Source: Minisyncoccota bacterium (lineage in GTDB: Bacteria; Patescibacteriota; Minisyncoccia; Minisyncoccales; GCA-002788555). From it: 12,207 nucleotides of DNA. Numbering within the stretch: position 1 is the first letter of the stretch; every line of letters begins with the position of its first letter. The notes below the pieces were generated by a model. The model ran no database searches. It saw only the letters and a list, made by a program, of their open reading frames with translations, and was not told the origin of the DNA. Shown piece after piece: positions 1 through 6,998 of the stretch. The DNA is taken from assembly GCA_028697615.1 (NCBI GenBank), contig JAQVET010000017.1, forward strand, positions 1-12,207. The letters run 5' to 3'. The position numbers were made by a program, and so were the translations under genes.

Positions 1-36
1 TCAACTTTGTCTTCTATCCCGAATGGCTTTAAATAA
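1..36 (+). other. possible 3' end of an upstream gene, frame unresolved
   Basis: The first 30 or so bases are richer in G+C than the following intergenic DNA, as expected for the tail of a gene. Frame 1 reads a short tail ending in TAA at 34-36, but frame 3 (TAA at 30) and frame 2 (TAA near 51) are equally open. The reading frame and product therefore cannot be decided. The intrinsic terminator at 95-120 supports a + strand transcription unit ending here. Confidence 0.25.
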
Positions 37-94
37 ATTTAGATATTTTTAAAATTTTAAATATATGGCAACAAGCCATAGATAATTATATTTC

Positions 95-120
95 AAAAGA
101 GTCCCTAAAGACTCTTTTTT
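95..120 (+). terminator. intrinsic terminator
   Basis: A perfect 9-bp stem (AAAAGAGTC at 95-103, GACTCTTTT at 110-118) closes a 6-base loop (CCTAAA) and runs into a T tract that ends at 120. It is a textbook Rho-independent terminator for + strand transcription entering from the left edge. A weaker 6-bp hairpin (TATGGC/GCCATA, 64-80) lies just upstream and may be part of the same 3' end. The terminator isolates the 218 gene from upstream transcription. Confidence 0.75.
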
Positions 121-150
121 ATGAATTGATTTCAAGTAATAATTATTATC

Positions 151-179
151 TTTACTTATTCATATAAATTTTATATTAT
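151..179 (+). promoter_or_regulatory. candidate promoter for the HdeD-like gene
   Basis: TTTACT (151-156) and TATTAT (174-179) are 17 bases apart, 38 bases before the ATG at 218. A promoter is needed somewhere between the terminator at 95-120 and this gene. The sequence is very AT-rich and -10-like hexamers occur by chance, so the exact placement is weak. Confidence 0.35.
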
Positions 180-217
180 ATAAATAAAGGTTTATTATTG
201 ATTTAATAAATTTATTT

Positions 218-850
218 ATGAGAAGTATAACAATTATAAAGAATACTATAAAATATTGGTATTTAAGTCTTTTAATAGGTATAATTTTAATTGGAGTTGG
301 TTTTTGGGCAATTTTTTTTCCTAATCAATCAATTCAGGTAATTGCAATTGTTTTTAGCTTTACATTTTTATTAACAGGTATTTTTGAAATTATATTTTCA
401 ATAGTAAATAAAAATGGAATAAATAACTGGGGTTGGGGATTAGCACTAGGAATTATTCAATTAATAATAGGAATTATTCTTTGTATTAATCTAGAAGTTT
501 CAGCTTTTTTAATTTCTTTTTGTGTTGGGTTTATTATTCTTTTTCAATCATTGAGTACTATTATTATCGCCATTAATCTTAAAAAATATTTAGTGTTTGA
601 TTGGGGAGGTTTACTTACAATAGGAATAATTGGATTTTTATTTTCTTTAATTCTTCTTATTTATCCACATTTTACTAATATTATTATAGTTATTTTTATG
701 GGATTATCTTTAGTAATAAGTGGGTTTATAAGTATTTATATGGCATTAAAAATTAAAAATATTAAATCAAAAGCAAAAAAAATTTCATCTGATCTTATAT
801 CACGTTACGAGGATATAGAAAAAGAGATAGAAAATATTTTAAGAGGATAA
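218..850 (+). CDS. HdeD/DUF308-family six-TM membrane protein
   Basis: This is a 210-residue integral membrane protein. Six hydrophobic segments can be placed at about residues 15-34, 39-62, 74-92, 94-119, 129-149 and 152-177. They form helical hairpins rich in Gly, Ile and Leu with the family's typical pattern (GWGLALGIIQLIIGIIL around 71-88). A charged tail (178-210) follows and is probably cytoplasmic and helical. E. coli HdeD is linked to acid resistance at high cell density; for most relatives no molecular function is known, so the call is to the family only. The tail is an extension beyond the usual fold of about 180-190 residues. The ATG has no ribosome binding site. The next gene starts 62 bases on with no terminator between, so co-transcription with the cysteine-motif genes is possible. 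Confidence 0.75.
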   Translation: MRSITIIKNTIKYWYLSLLIGIILIGVGFWAIFFPNQSIQVIAIVFSFTFLLTGIFEIIFSIVNKNGINNWGWGLALGIIQLIIGIILCINLEVSAFLISFCVGFIILFQSLSTIIIAINLKKYLVFDWGGLLTIGIIGFLFSLILLIYPHFTNIIIVIFMGLSLVISGFISIYMALKIKNIKSKAKKISSDLISRYEDIEKEIENILRG

Positions 851-901
851 TTTTTTATGCTGGATGTTGGTAGAGTATGTGAATTTAATAAATTTAATAA
901 A

Positions 902-907
902 TATAAT
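902..907 (+). promoter_or_regulatory. possible -10 element just before the CPHC gene
   Basis: A perfect TATAAT lies at 902-907, only 5 bases before the ATG at 913. If used, transcription would begin at or next to the start codon, giving a leaderless message. There is no convincing -35 at 16-18 bases upstream, and TATAAT is common in DNA this AT-rich. Read-through from the 218 gene is the alternative. Confidence 0.25.
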
Positions 908-912
908 ATTCT

Positions 913-1305
913 ATGGATAAAAAAAATAATAATAAATTTATTATTTCTATAATTTTGTTTATTGCTGTTTTGATTTTTTCAATTTTTATTTTATATCAAG
1001 AAAATAATAACGAATTAGTAGATAATCAATCAGATAATGGAATTATTCTTTTTTATGGAGAAGGTTGTCCTCATTGTGTAATTGTTGAGAATTATATTAA
1101 AGAAAATAATATTCAAAATAAAATTTCTTTTATTCAAAAGGAGGTTTATAATAATCAAGAAAATGCTAAAGATCTTCAAAATAAAGCAAAATTATGTGGC
1201 CTGTCACCAGATTCCATTGGTGTTCCATTACTTTGGGATGGTAAAAATTGTTTAATTGGAGATCAAGATATTATTAATTTTTTTGAGCAAAAAATTAATC
1301 AATAA
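913..1305 (+). CDS. membrane-anchored thioredoxin/glutaredoxin-fold protein (CPHC)
   Basis: This is a 130-residue protein with one N-terminal membrane anchor (about residues 9-27, preceded by lysines, so N-inside) and a compact thioredoxin-like domain from about 43 to 128. The fold begins with a beta strand (IILFYGE) leading to the redox motif C52-P-H-C55, the CPHC sequence also found in DsbA. The expected cis-proline is visible as VP at 104-105. Two further cysteines (C95, C113) could form a structural disulfide. The topology puts the active site outside the cytoplasmic membrane, so thiol-disulfide exchange on exported proteins or on a membrane partner is the likely role. Its direction (oxidase, reductase or isomerase) cannot be told. 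The next gene, 4 bases downstream, encodes a membrane protein with its own CPLC motif, a plausible partner. Confidence 0.75.
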   Translation: MDKKNNNKFIISIILFIAVLIFSIFILYQENNNELVDNQSDNGIILFYGEGCPHCVIVENYIKENNIQNKISFIQKEVYNNQENAKDLQNKAKLCGLSPDSIGVPLLWDGKNCLIGDQDIINFFEQKINQ

Positions 1306-1309
1306 TAAT

Positions 1310-1825
1310 ATGCGAAAAATATTAACTTTTCTTTTTTTATTTTTAACTTTTGGTTTTATTTTTGCTAATAAGGTTTTAGCAGTTTGTCCGCTTTGTACAA
1401 TTGCTGTTGGTGCTGGTGTGGGATTATCTCGTTGGCTTGGAATCGATGATTCTATAACTGGCCTGTGGATCGGCGGATTAATTGTCTCTCTTATCTTTTG
1501 GACAGATAATTGGCTCGAGAAGAAAAATATACGTTTTAAGGGAAAAGCATTAGTTGTCATTATCATTTATTATGCTTTAGTTATAATTCCTCTCTATACT
1601 ACTGGTATTATTGGTTATCCATTTAATACTTTATGTTTTTGTCATTTAGACAAACTTCTTTTTGGAATTATTATGGGCAGCATTGCATTTTGGTGCGGAT
1701 CAACTTGGTATTTTTATATGAAAGAAAAAAACAATGGCCATGCTTATTTTCCATTTCAAAAGGTTGTAATGCCAATTTTACCCTTGGTGATTTTAAGTAT
1801 TATTTATTATTTTTTAACAAAATAA
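1310..1825 (+). CDS. polytopic membrane protein with CPLC and CFCH motifs, unknown function
   Basis: This is a 171-residue protein from the ATG at 1310. An in-frame ATG at 1256 would overlap the previous gene by 50 bases and put 18 extra residues before a good signal sequence, so 1310 is preferred. Residues 1-24 look like a Sec signal or anchor ending in VLA, directly followed by C26-P-L-C29. Four more hydrophobic segments lie at about 46-64, 79-98, 114-134 and 152-169. A second cysteine cluster, C109-F-C111-H112, lies between segments two and three, and C129 lies within a membrane segment. With positive charges (KK, R, K at 71-79) inside, both cysteine pairs face outward. I do not recognise a characterised family. 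The CPLC pair and its CPHC neighbour suggest a redox or metal-handling membrane partner, by analogy with DsbB, VKOR or CcdA systems, but without sequence identity to them that I can see. Confidence 0.7.
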   Translation: MRKILTFLFLFLTFGFIFANKVLAVCPLCTIAVGAGVGLSRWLGIDDSITGLWIGGLIVSLIFWTDNWLEKKNIRFKGKALVVIIIYYALVIIPLYTTGIIGYPFNTLCFCHLDKLLFGIIMGSIAFWCGSTWYFYMKEKNNGHAYFPFQKVVMPILPLVILSIIYYFLTK

Positions 1826-1829
1826 TTTT

Positions 1830-2393
1830 ATGAAAAACAAACAAGATAATAATCAAAACAATAATCAAATTCCTATAAAAAATGTTGATGAATTTATTAA
1901 AAAAATTGACGAGATGAAAAAAAAAGAAAAATTTGATTTATCTTCTGATGAAGATTTAAGTATCGCTATAATGAATTTAGTGAGTATTGAAGAACATTTC
2001 TTTTTTACCGGTGCCAAACTTAATAAACCTGAGTATTACGATATGCTTAAAGATGTTCGTGAAATGAGAAAAGAACTTTTGCAAAAAATTGTAAAAGAGC
2101 CAGAAGGGGAAATTTGGTGTATTTCAAAACACCTACTTGCCGCTTCAATGCGTTTAATGGAAGTGGGTACAAAACAATTAAGTATAGAGAAAAAAGATGA
2201 GGCGCAGGATTTTTTTGATAAGGCATATCAACTTTACTCTCTTTTCTGGGGGTTGAATTTGAAATTGTTAAATGTTGGAGATATTAAGAAGATCGATGAT
2301 GATGCGATTAATAAACATGATAAAGAAAAAAAAGGGTTTCTTGGTAAATTAGGCGAATTAGTAAGAAAGGCGATAGATTGCTGTATCGAGTAA
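1830..2393 (+). CDS. conserved-looking helical cytoplasmic protein, unknown function
   Basis: This is a 187-residue soluble protein with no signal peptide or membrane segment. An Asn/Gln/Lys-rich, probably disordered start (1-16) is followed by predicted helices at about 17-34, 42-60, 66-90, 95-118 and 122-148, then a charged linker and a short C-terminal helix with C184-C185. The compact motifs E54-E55-H56, W96-C97 and S99-K100-H101 to E111, and the run YQLYSLFWGLN near 133-143, have the look of a conserved helical core. I cannot name the family. The E/H spacing could bind a metal, but that is speculation. It lies 4 bases after the CPLC membrane protein and ends the group, since a new promoter starts at 2403. 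It was therefore probably expressed with the two redox-motif proteins. Confidence 0.7.
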   Translation: MKNKQDNNQNNNQIPIKNVDEFIKKIDEMKKKEKFDLSSDEDLSIAIMNLVSIEEHFFFTGAKLNKPEYYDMLKDVREMRKELLQKIVKEPEGEIWCISKHLLAASMRLMEVGTKQLSIEKKDEAQDFFDKAYQLYSLFWGLNLKLLNVGDIKKIDDDAINKHDKEKKGFLGKLGELVRKAIDCCIE

Positions 2394-2402
2394 AATATAT
2401 AT

Positions 2403-2430
2403 TTGACATTGTTTTTTTATTTGTTAAAAT
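2403..2430 (+). promoter_or_regulatory. promoter of the AbrB-MacAB cassette
   Basis: A perfect -35 (TTGACA, 2403-2408) is separated by 16 bases from TAAAAT (2425-2430), a near-consensus sigma-70-type -10. It lies 40 bases before the regulator's ATG at 2471. TCATAC (2447-2452) and TCATAT (2456-2461) occur between promoter and start as a spaced direct repeat and could be regulator contacts. No terminator was found between the preceding gene (ending 2393) and this promoter. Confidence 0.7.
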
Positions 2431-2470
2431 ATAAAAGTAAGATATTTCATACAAATCATATTTTAAATAG

Positions 2471-2713
2471 ATGAAAAAAAATCCAAAAAAGGATATAACA
2501 TGTTTTGCGAGCGCTACTATTGGTCAACGAGGCCAGATAGTAATTCCTGTTGAAATTCGAAAGAAACTTAAAATAAAAAATGGAGGAAAATTTATTGTTT
2601 TTCTTACCTCTTCGGATGCAATAGTTTTTGTTCCTGTCAATCATTTTGGAGAAGTTGTATCTAATTTGAATAAGAAATTAGTTAAATTAAGACGGTTAAC
2701 TGAATCTCGTTAG
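2471..2713 (+). CDS. AbrB/SpoVT/MazE-type swapped-hairpin transcription regulator
   Basis: This is an 80-residue protein. Residues 14-57 match the swapped-hairpin AbrB fold (SATIGQRGQIVIPVEIRKKL), with the G-Q-I-V-I-P core and the basic helix start that defines the family. These proteins dimerise through interleaved hairpins and bind DNA. The C-terminal 25 residues form a short amphipathic, basic helix (FGEVVSNLNKKLVKLRRL), longer than in a bare MazE antitoxin domain. No toxin gene is adjacent. The next genes, starting 20 bases downstream, encode an adaptor and an ABC exporter, so an autorepressor or local regulator of efflux is the likely role. A second AbrB-type gene leads another ABC exporter at 9515. 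Confidence 0.85.
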   Translation: MKKNPKKDITCFASATIGQRGQIVIPVEIRKKLKIKNGGKFIVFLTSSDAIVFVPVNHFGEVVSNLNKKLVKLRRLTESR

Positions 2714-2733
2714 AAATTTATTATAAATTATTA

Positions 2734-4497
2734 ATGAATTTGAATAATAAATTTATGTCTAAAAAATCAAAATTAATTTTAATTTTCGTGTTAATATTGG
2801 TAGTAATTATAGGTGGTTTTAAATATTTTTCTAAAAATCAAGAGTCTCCCTATGATTGGGTTTTAGTTAAAAGGGGTAAAATTGTTCAAAAAATTTCCGC
2901 TACTGGGCAGGTAGTGCCTTCTAAAAAGATTAATTTGCAATTTGAAATTGGAGGAAAAATTGAAGATGTAAAAGTAGATGTAGGAGATCAAGTAAAATCT
3001 GGTCAAGTTTTAGCAACCTTAGATGATGAAGAATTAATAATTCAACTTCAAGAAGCAGAAGCAAACCAGAAAGCCGCTCAAATAAAATTAAATAAACTTT
3101 TAGCTGGAGCAAGCGAGGAGGAGATAAAGATTTATGAAACTGCTGTTGAAAATGCGCAAATTGCTCTTGATAATGCCAAAATTTCTTTAAAGGATAGTGA
3201 AAAAAATTTAGCTGATGTTAAGGCTAGTGCTGAGAATAATTTAAAACAGGTTTATGAAGAAGCCTTGAATGTTTTAAGTGATTCTTATCTTAAAATTTAT
3301 AATGCTTATAGCGCTGTAGATTTAATTCAAAGAACCTATTTTTCTGGAAGTGATCAACAAAGTTTAAAAGTAAAAGAAAGTCAGCAAAATATTAAAAATT
3401 CAATGGATATGGCAAAATATTATTTAGATGTTGCCAAAAGTAATCAAACTTATAAAAATATTGATACTTCTATTTTGAAAATGGAAGACGCACTTGACAA
3501 TATTTTTGATGATTTAGGTCTTATAAGAGAAATATGTAATGATCCAAATTATTACAATACTATTTCTAATGATAGTAAGACACTTTTAGATACTCATAGG
3601 TCGTATATTAATGGCGCCTTATCTAATATTGTAAAAACACAACATCTTATTTCATCCACCAAGTCTACCAATAATTTAAATATTAATGCTGCCCAGGCTA
3701 GTTTTGATTCTGCTCAAAATGCAGTAAAAATCGCAGAGGGGAATCTAAAAAGTGCTCAGAATAATTTGAATCAAATAAAAACTCCTCCTAAAAAAGAAGA
3801 TGTAGAGTTATATAAAATTCAATTAGATCAAGCCAAAGCCGGAGTAGAAAGGATTAAGAGTAATTTAGCTAAAACTGAATTACTTGCCCCCTGCGATGGT
3901 ATAATTACTAATGTAATTAAAAAAGAAGGAGAATCGATCAAAGGAATGATGTCAGAACCTGTTTTAACTTTGATTTGTTCAGGGCCTTTTCAAATCGAGG
4001 TTGATGTTCCTGAAGTTGATATTGGAAAAGTAGATCTGAAAAATTCAGCAGAAATTTCCTTAGATGCTTTTCCAGATAAAATTTTTTCAGGAGAAATAAT
4101 AAGAATAGATCCAGCCGAAACTGTTATTCAAGGTGTAGTTTATTATAAAGTGAGTATAGAATTTAATAATAGTAAAGAAGGATCTTATTCTTTTATTAGT
4201 CAAAATCAAAATCAAAATATCAAAGAAACAAATACTAACTCTAATTATTGTGTTGGTATTAAATCAGGTATGACTGCTAATGTTGATATTATTATAGAAG
4301 TCAAAGAAAATGCTCTTTCAGTCCCTCAAAGAGCAATTTTAACTAAAGATGATAAGAAAATTGTTAGAGTACTTGAAGGAAAAGAAATTAAAGAAGTAGA
4401 GATTGAAACTGGTATTAGGGGCAGTGAAGGAGAAGTAGAGGTTTTGTCTGGATTGAAAGACGGCGATAAAGTTATTACTTTTATAAAACAAAAATAA
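2734..4497 (+). CDS. MacA/HlyD-like periplasmic-adaptor family protein with helical insertion
   Basis: This is a 587-residue adaptor for the ABC exporter encoded next. A short basic N terminus precedes one membrane anchor (about 13-28). The two lipoyl half-motifs are at about 60-98 (IGGKIEDVKVDVGDQVKSGQ) and 383-405 (APCDGIITNVIKKEGE). Beta-barrel and membrane-proximal domains follow (about 415-587), ending in the usual VLSGLKDGDKVI. The segment between the lipoyl halves (about 100-380) is much longer than in E. coli MacA (371 residues total). It contains two coiled-coil arms plus an inserted helical stretch at about 165-310. A Gln/Asn-rich loop (489-504) interrupts the barrel. No TolC-type gene is present, so the protein probably works at the outer face of a single membrane. 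ATG 2755 is an alternative start, 7 codons in; neither has a ribosome binding site. Confidence 0.88.
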   Translation: MNLNNKFMSKKSKLILIFVLILVVIIGGFKYFSKNQESPYDWVLVKRGKIVQKISATGQVVPSKKINLQFEIGGKIEDVKVDVGDQVKSGQVLATLDDEELIIQLQEAEANQKAAQIKLNKLLAGASEEEIKIYETAVENAQIALDNAKISLKDSEKNLADVKASAENNLKQVYEEALNVLSDSYLKIYNAYSAVDLIQRTYFSGSDQQSLKVKESQQNIKNSMDMAKYYLDVAKSNQTYKNIDTSILKMEDALDNIFDDLGLIREICNDPNYYNTISNDSKTLLDTHRSYINGALSNIVKTQHLISSTKSTNNLNINAAQASFDSAQNAVKIAEGNLKSAQNNLNQIKTPPKKEDVELYKIQLDQAKAGVERIKSNLAKTELLAPCDGIITNVIKKEGESIKGMMSEPVLTLICSGPFQIEVDVPEVDIGKVDLKNSAEISLDAFPDKIFSGEIIRIDPAETVIQGVVYYKVSIEFNNSKEGSYSFISQNQNQNIKETNTNSNYCVGIKSGMTANVDIIIEVKENALSVPQRAILTKDDKKIVRVLEGKEIKEVEIETGIRGSEGEVEVLSGLKDGDKVITFIKQK

Positions 4498-4593
4498 TAA
4501 ATCTCAATTTTAATTTAAATATATATAAATTCTAGATTTCTAAGGCTTAGATTTTTAATAAATAATTATTTGAAATTTAGAATTTTAGAAACA

Positions 4594-5313
4594 ATGATGA
4601 TTGAAGCTTATAATTTAAAGAAAGAATATCGTAATGATAGTGTTGTTACCGTAGCCCTTGATGGAGTTACTTTTAATATTGAAGCAGGGGAATTTGTTGC
4701 TATTATGGGTCCGTCTGGCTCAGGGAAATCTACATTGATGCATATTATGTGTTTTCTTGATCGGCCAACTTCAGGAATTTATAAATTTGAAGGACGTTCA
4801 ATTGATGATTTAACAGATGATGAACTGGCACGAATTAGAAATAAAAGAATGGGTTTCGTTTTTCAAAGTTATAATTTATTACCCAGAACAACAGTTTTTG
4901 AAAATGTTAGATTACCTTTAATTTATAGTGGTTTGAAAAAAGAAATTGAAGACAAAATGGTTAGAGAAGCGGTAAAACAGGTTGGTCTTTCTCATAGGAT
5001 TAATTTTTATCCTAATCAACTATCCGGTGGTGAGCAACAAAGAGTAGCAATTGCGAGGGCTCTTGTTAATAATCCTAGTGTAATTTTTGCTGATGAACCC
5101 ACTGGAAATTTAGATTCAAGATCAGGCAATATAGTTATGGCCCTGCTTCAGGAATTAAATGACAAAGGTCATACGATTGTTTTAGTTACTCATGAAAAAT
5201 ATACATCAGAGCACGCAAAAAGGATTATCAGGATTTTAGATGGAAAATTAGTTTCAGATGAAAAAGTTATTAACAGGCTTTACGCTAAAAATAATAAAGA
5301 ATTAATTAAATAA
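4594..5313 (+). CDS. MacB/LolD-type ABC transporter ATP-binding protein
   Basis: This is a 239-residue ATPase powering the exporter. Counted from ATG 4594, Walker A (GPSGSGKS) is at 39-46, the Q-loop Gln at 91, the signature LSGGEQQ at 143-149, Walker B (VIFADE) at 163-168, the D-loop (GNLD) at 171-174 and the switch His at 200. The QSYNLLPR and DEPTGNLDS motifs are typical of the MacB/LolD group. An upstream in-frame TTG (4570) would add eight residues; the ATG pair at 4594/4597 just before IEAYNLKKEY fits family lengths better. The 96 bases after macA hold short AT-rich repeats (TAGATTT twice) but no terminator, so the gene reads as part of one operon. The matching permease begins 8 bases downstream, as a separate gene rather than fused as in E. 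coli MacB. Confidence 0.92.
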   Translation: MMIEAYNLKKEYRNDSVVTVALDGVTFNIEAGEFVAIMGPSGSGKSTLMHIMCFLDRPTSGIYKFEGRSIDDLTDDELARIRNKRMGFVFQSYNLLPRTTVFENVRLPLIYSGLKKEIEDKMVREAVKQVGLSHRINFYPNQLSGGEQQRVAIARALVNNPSVIFADEPTGNLDSRSGNIVMALLQELNDKGHTIVLVTHEKYTSEHAKRIIRILDGKLVSDEKVINRLYAKNNKELIK

Positions 5314-5321
5314 TATAAACT

Positions 5322-6572
5322 ATGAGACTATCTGATTCTTTTTTTACTGCTATCGAGGGTCTTAAAGTTAATAAGGGTCGCTCTGCACTTACTATTTTAG
5401 GAATAGTTATTGGTATTGCTGCAGTAATTGGTGTTATGGCAGTGGGCCAAGGAGCGCAGAGTTTAGTTTTACAAGAGATTCAAGGATTGGGTTCTAATTT
5501 AATTATTATTACTCCTGGTGGCAGTGAACAAAAAGAAGGAAGACCTTCTATTTCTATGGGAGTACTTAGTGCTAAGAATTTAACATTAGATGATGTTGAA
5601 GCTCTTTCTCGGAAGATGAATGTTCCTTATGCGCAAGAGGTAATGCCTGTGGTAATGGGTTCAGCAATAGTGACTCATGAGGGCCAGGAAAAAACTGCTA
5701 ATTTTATTGGTTCAACATCTAATCTTCCACAAGTTCATAACCGATTTACTCAAGAAGGGAGATTTTTTTCAGATGAGGAAGAAAAAGGAATGGCAAGAGT
5801 GGTTGTTATTGGTTCAAAAATAAAAGAGCAATTTTTTGGTGAGGGCAATGCCATTGGTGAACGTATAAAAATAAATAGAAGAAGTTTTGAGGTAATAGGA
5901 GTAATGGAAGAGCAGGGAGTTCGAGAAATGCAAGATATAGATGAACTTATTTATGTTCCAATCTCTACGGCTCAAAAACAACTTTTAGGGATAAATTATG
6001 TCAACTCAATTATAGTTAGTGTTGATTCAGAAGAGTTTATCGATCAAACTATTTCTGATATTGAGACAACATTGCGGATTCGGCATAATATTCCTAATTC
6101 TTCAAATGATGATTTTACTATTACTACCCAAAAAGAACTTTCTGAAACTATCGGAATAGTCACAGCAATATTTACTATTTTACTAAGTTGTATAGCGGCT
6201 ATTTCACTACTTGTAGGAGGAATTGGAATTATGAATATTATGCTCGTGTCAGTAACAGAAAGAACAAAAGAAATTGGACTTCGCAAAGCAGTAGGAGCAA
6301 GAAAAAAAGATATTTTGATTCAATTTTTATTTGAATCTCTTTTACTCACTTTAATTGGAGGAATTTTAGGAATTATCGTTGGATGTTTATTTTCTTGGGG
6401 AACTTCTTTGGTTTTTAAAGAGATTCTTGGATCTTCTTGGGGATTTATACTCCCTTTAAATGCTGTGGCACTGGGTGTTGGAGTTTCTGTAATAATAGGG
6501 CTTGGTTTTGGTATATATCCTGCTCAAAAAGCAGCTAAATTAAATCCTATAGAAGCGTTAAGATACGAGTAG
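5322..6572 (+). CDS. MacB/FtsX-type ABC exporter permease
   Basis: This is a 416-residue permease. TM1 lies at about 21-42. An extracytoplasmic MacB-type core domain follows (about 45-275), then three TMs at about 280-305, 333-358 and 378-400. The FtsX-domain signature between TM2 and TM3 is intact (VTERTKEIGLRKAVGARKKD, 311-330) and the C terminus carries the usual P-I-E-A-L-R-Y-E ending. The four-TM layout with a large external domain is typical of type VII ABC exporters (MacB, LolCE), which push substrates by mechanotransmission rather than through a membrane pore. With the separate ATPase just upstream and the MacA-like adaptor, it makes a complete inner-membrane exporter. Possible substrates are peptides, macrolides or lipopeptides; the sequence does not decide. 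No clear terminator follows. Confidence 0.9.
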   Translation: MRLSDSFFTAIEGLKVNKGRSALTILGIVIGIAAVIGVMAVGQGAQSLVLQEIQGLGSNLIIITPGGSEQKEGRPSISMGVLSAKNLTLDDVEALSRKMNVPYAQEVMPVVMGSAIVTHEGQEKTANFIGSTSNLPQVHNRFTQEGRFFSDEEEKGMARVVVIGSKIKEQFFGEGNAIGERIKINRRSFEVIGVMEEQGVREMQDIDELIYVPISTAQKQLLGINYVNSIIVSVDSEEFIDQTISDIETTLRIRHNIPNSSNDDFTITTQKELSETIGIVTAIFTILLSCIAAISLLVGGIGIMNIMLVSVTERTKEIGLRKAVGARKKDILIQFLFESLLLTLIGGILGIIVGCLFSWGTSLVFKEILGSSWGFILPLNAVALGVGVSVIIGLGFGIYPAQKAAKLNPIEALRYE

Positions 6573-6636
6573 GGCTGACATTTATTTTTATCATACTTAA
6601 AATAAATTACCATTCTGGAATTAAATATAAAAATTA

Positions 6637-6665
6637 TTGACTTTTAAAAATATTTTTGTTATTCT
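6637..6665 (+). promoter_or_regulatory. promoter of the YtxG/YtxH-like pair
   Basis: TTGACT (6637-6642) and TATTCT (6660-6665) are spaced by 17 bases, with the ATG at 6683. This predicts a 5' leader of only about 10 bases. A small imperfect palindrome (6605-6622, AATT-A-CCA/TGG-AATT) lies about 15 bases upstream of the -35. Confidence 0.6.
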
Positions 6666-6682
6666 ATTAAAATAATAAAACT

Positions 6683-6970
6683 ATGTTAGAAGAAACAATT
6701 TTTTATATTTTAGGCTCAATTTTTTTGGGACTGGCAATAATTTTTCTTTGCATTCTAATTTTTTATTGGATAAGGGTTTCAAGGAATCTACACAAAATTA
6801 GTCTAAATTTAAAAGAAATAAGTTCAAATTTAGAAGAAGCAAGTTCATCTTTAAAAGAAAAAATAGAGGGACTATCAGGAATTATAACGAGTCTAATAGT
6901 TTTTGGGGAAAAGATAATTAAAAAATATTCTCAAAAAAGAAAAACTAAGAAAGGTCAAAATAAAAAATAA
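6683..6970 (+). CDS. small one-TM coiled-coil protein, DUF948/YtxG-like
   Basis: This is a 95-residue protein with an N-terminal membrane segment (about 5-30) followed by a heptad-patterned helix (about 34-64, repeats of the type ISxNLKEISSNLEEASSSL). It ends in a Lys/Arg-rich tail (78-95), placing the C-terminal part in the cytoplasm or along the membrane. Architecture and position, immediately before a YtxH-family gene, match the Bacillus ytxG-ytxH arrangement, where YtxG is a DUF948 protein. The match rests on layout and repeat pattern rather than clear motifs. Function is unknown; such proteins are associated with general stress and envelope proteins. Confidence 0.55.
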   Translation: MLEETIFYILGSIFLGLAIIFLCILIFYWIRVSRNLHKISLNLKEISSNLEEASSSLKEKIEGLSGIITSLIVFGEKIIKKYSQKRKTKKGQNKK

Positions 6971-6998
6971 TTTGTATAATTTTTAAAATCTTAAAAAT

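Noticed and set aside
857..952. Short + strand frame (31 codons) with AGAGG 10 bases before its ATG
   Set aside because: The AGAGG is part of the final codons of the HdeD-like gene. The frame overlaps the start of the CPHC gene and its product has no recognisable features.
1256..1309. Upstream ATG extension of the CPLC membrane protein
   Set aside because: It would overlap the CPHC gene by 50 bases and bury a good signal sequence behind 18 extra residues. ATG 1310 sits 4 bases after the previous stop, like the next gene in the group.
1370..1390. Lipobox reading of the CPLC protein (L-A-V-C)
   Set aside because: Val directly before the Cys is not accepted in the usual lipobox (Gly, Ala or Ser expected). 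VLA just before fits signal peptidase I or an uncleaved anchor better.
1252..1566. 104-codon minus-strand frame opposite the CPLC membrane protein
   Set aside because: No family resemblance and no promoter. It overlaps two tightly linked + strand genes with clear motifs.
2471..2713. MazE-type antitoxin of a toxin-antitoxin pair
   Set aside because: No MazF/PemK or PIN-type toxin gene lies on either side. The neighbours are exporter genes, and the same arrangement recurs at 9515.
2734..6572. A complete TolC-dependent tripartite MacABC pump
   Set aside because: No outer-membrane TolC-type gene is present, and the adaptor's hairpin tip region is replaced by an insertion.
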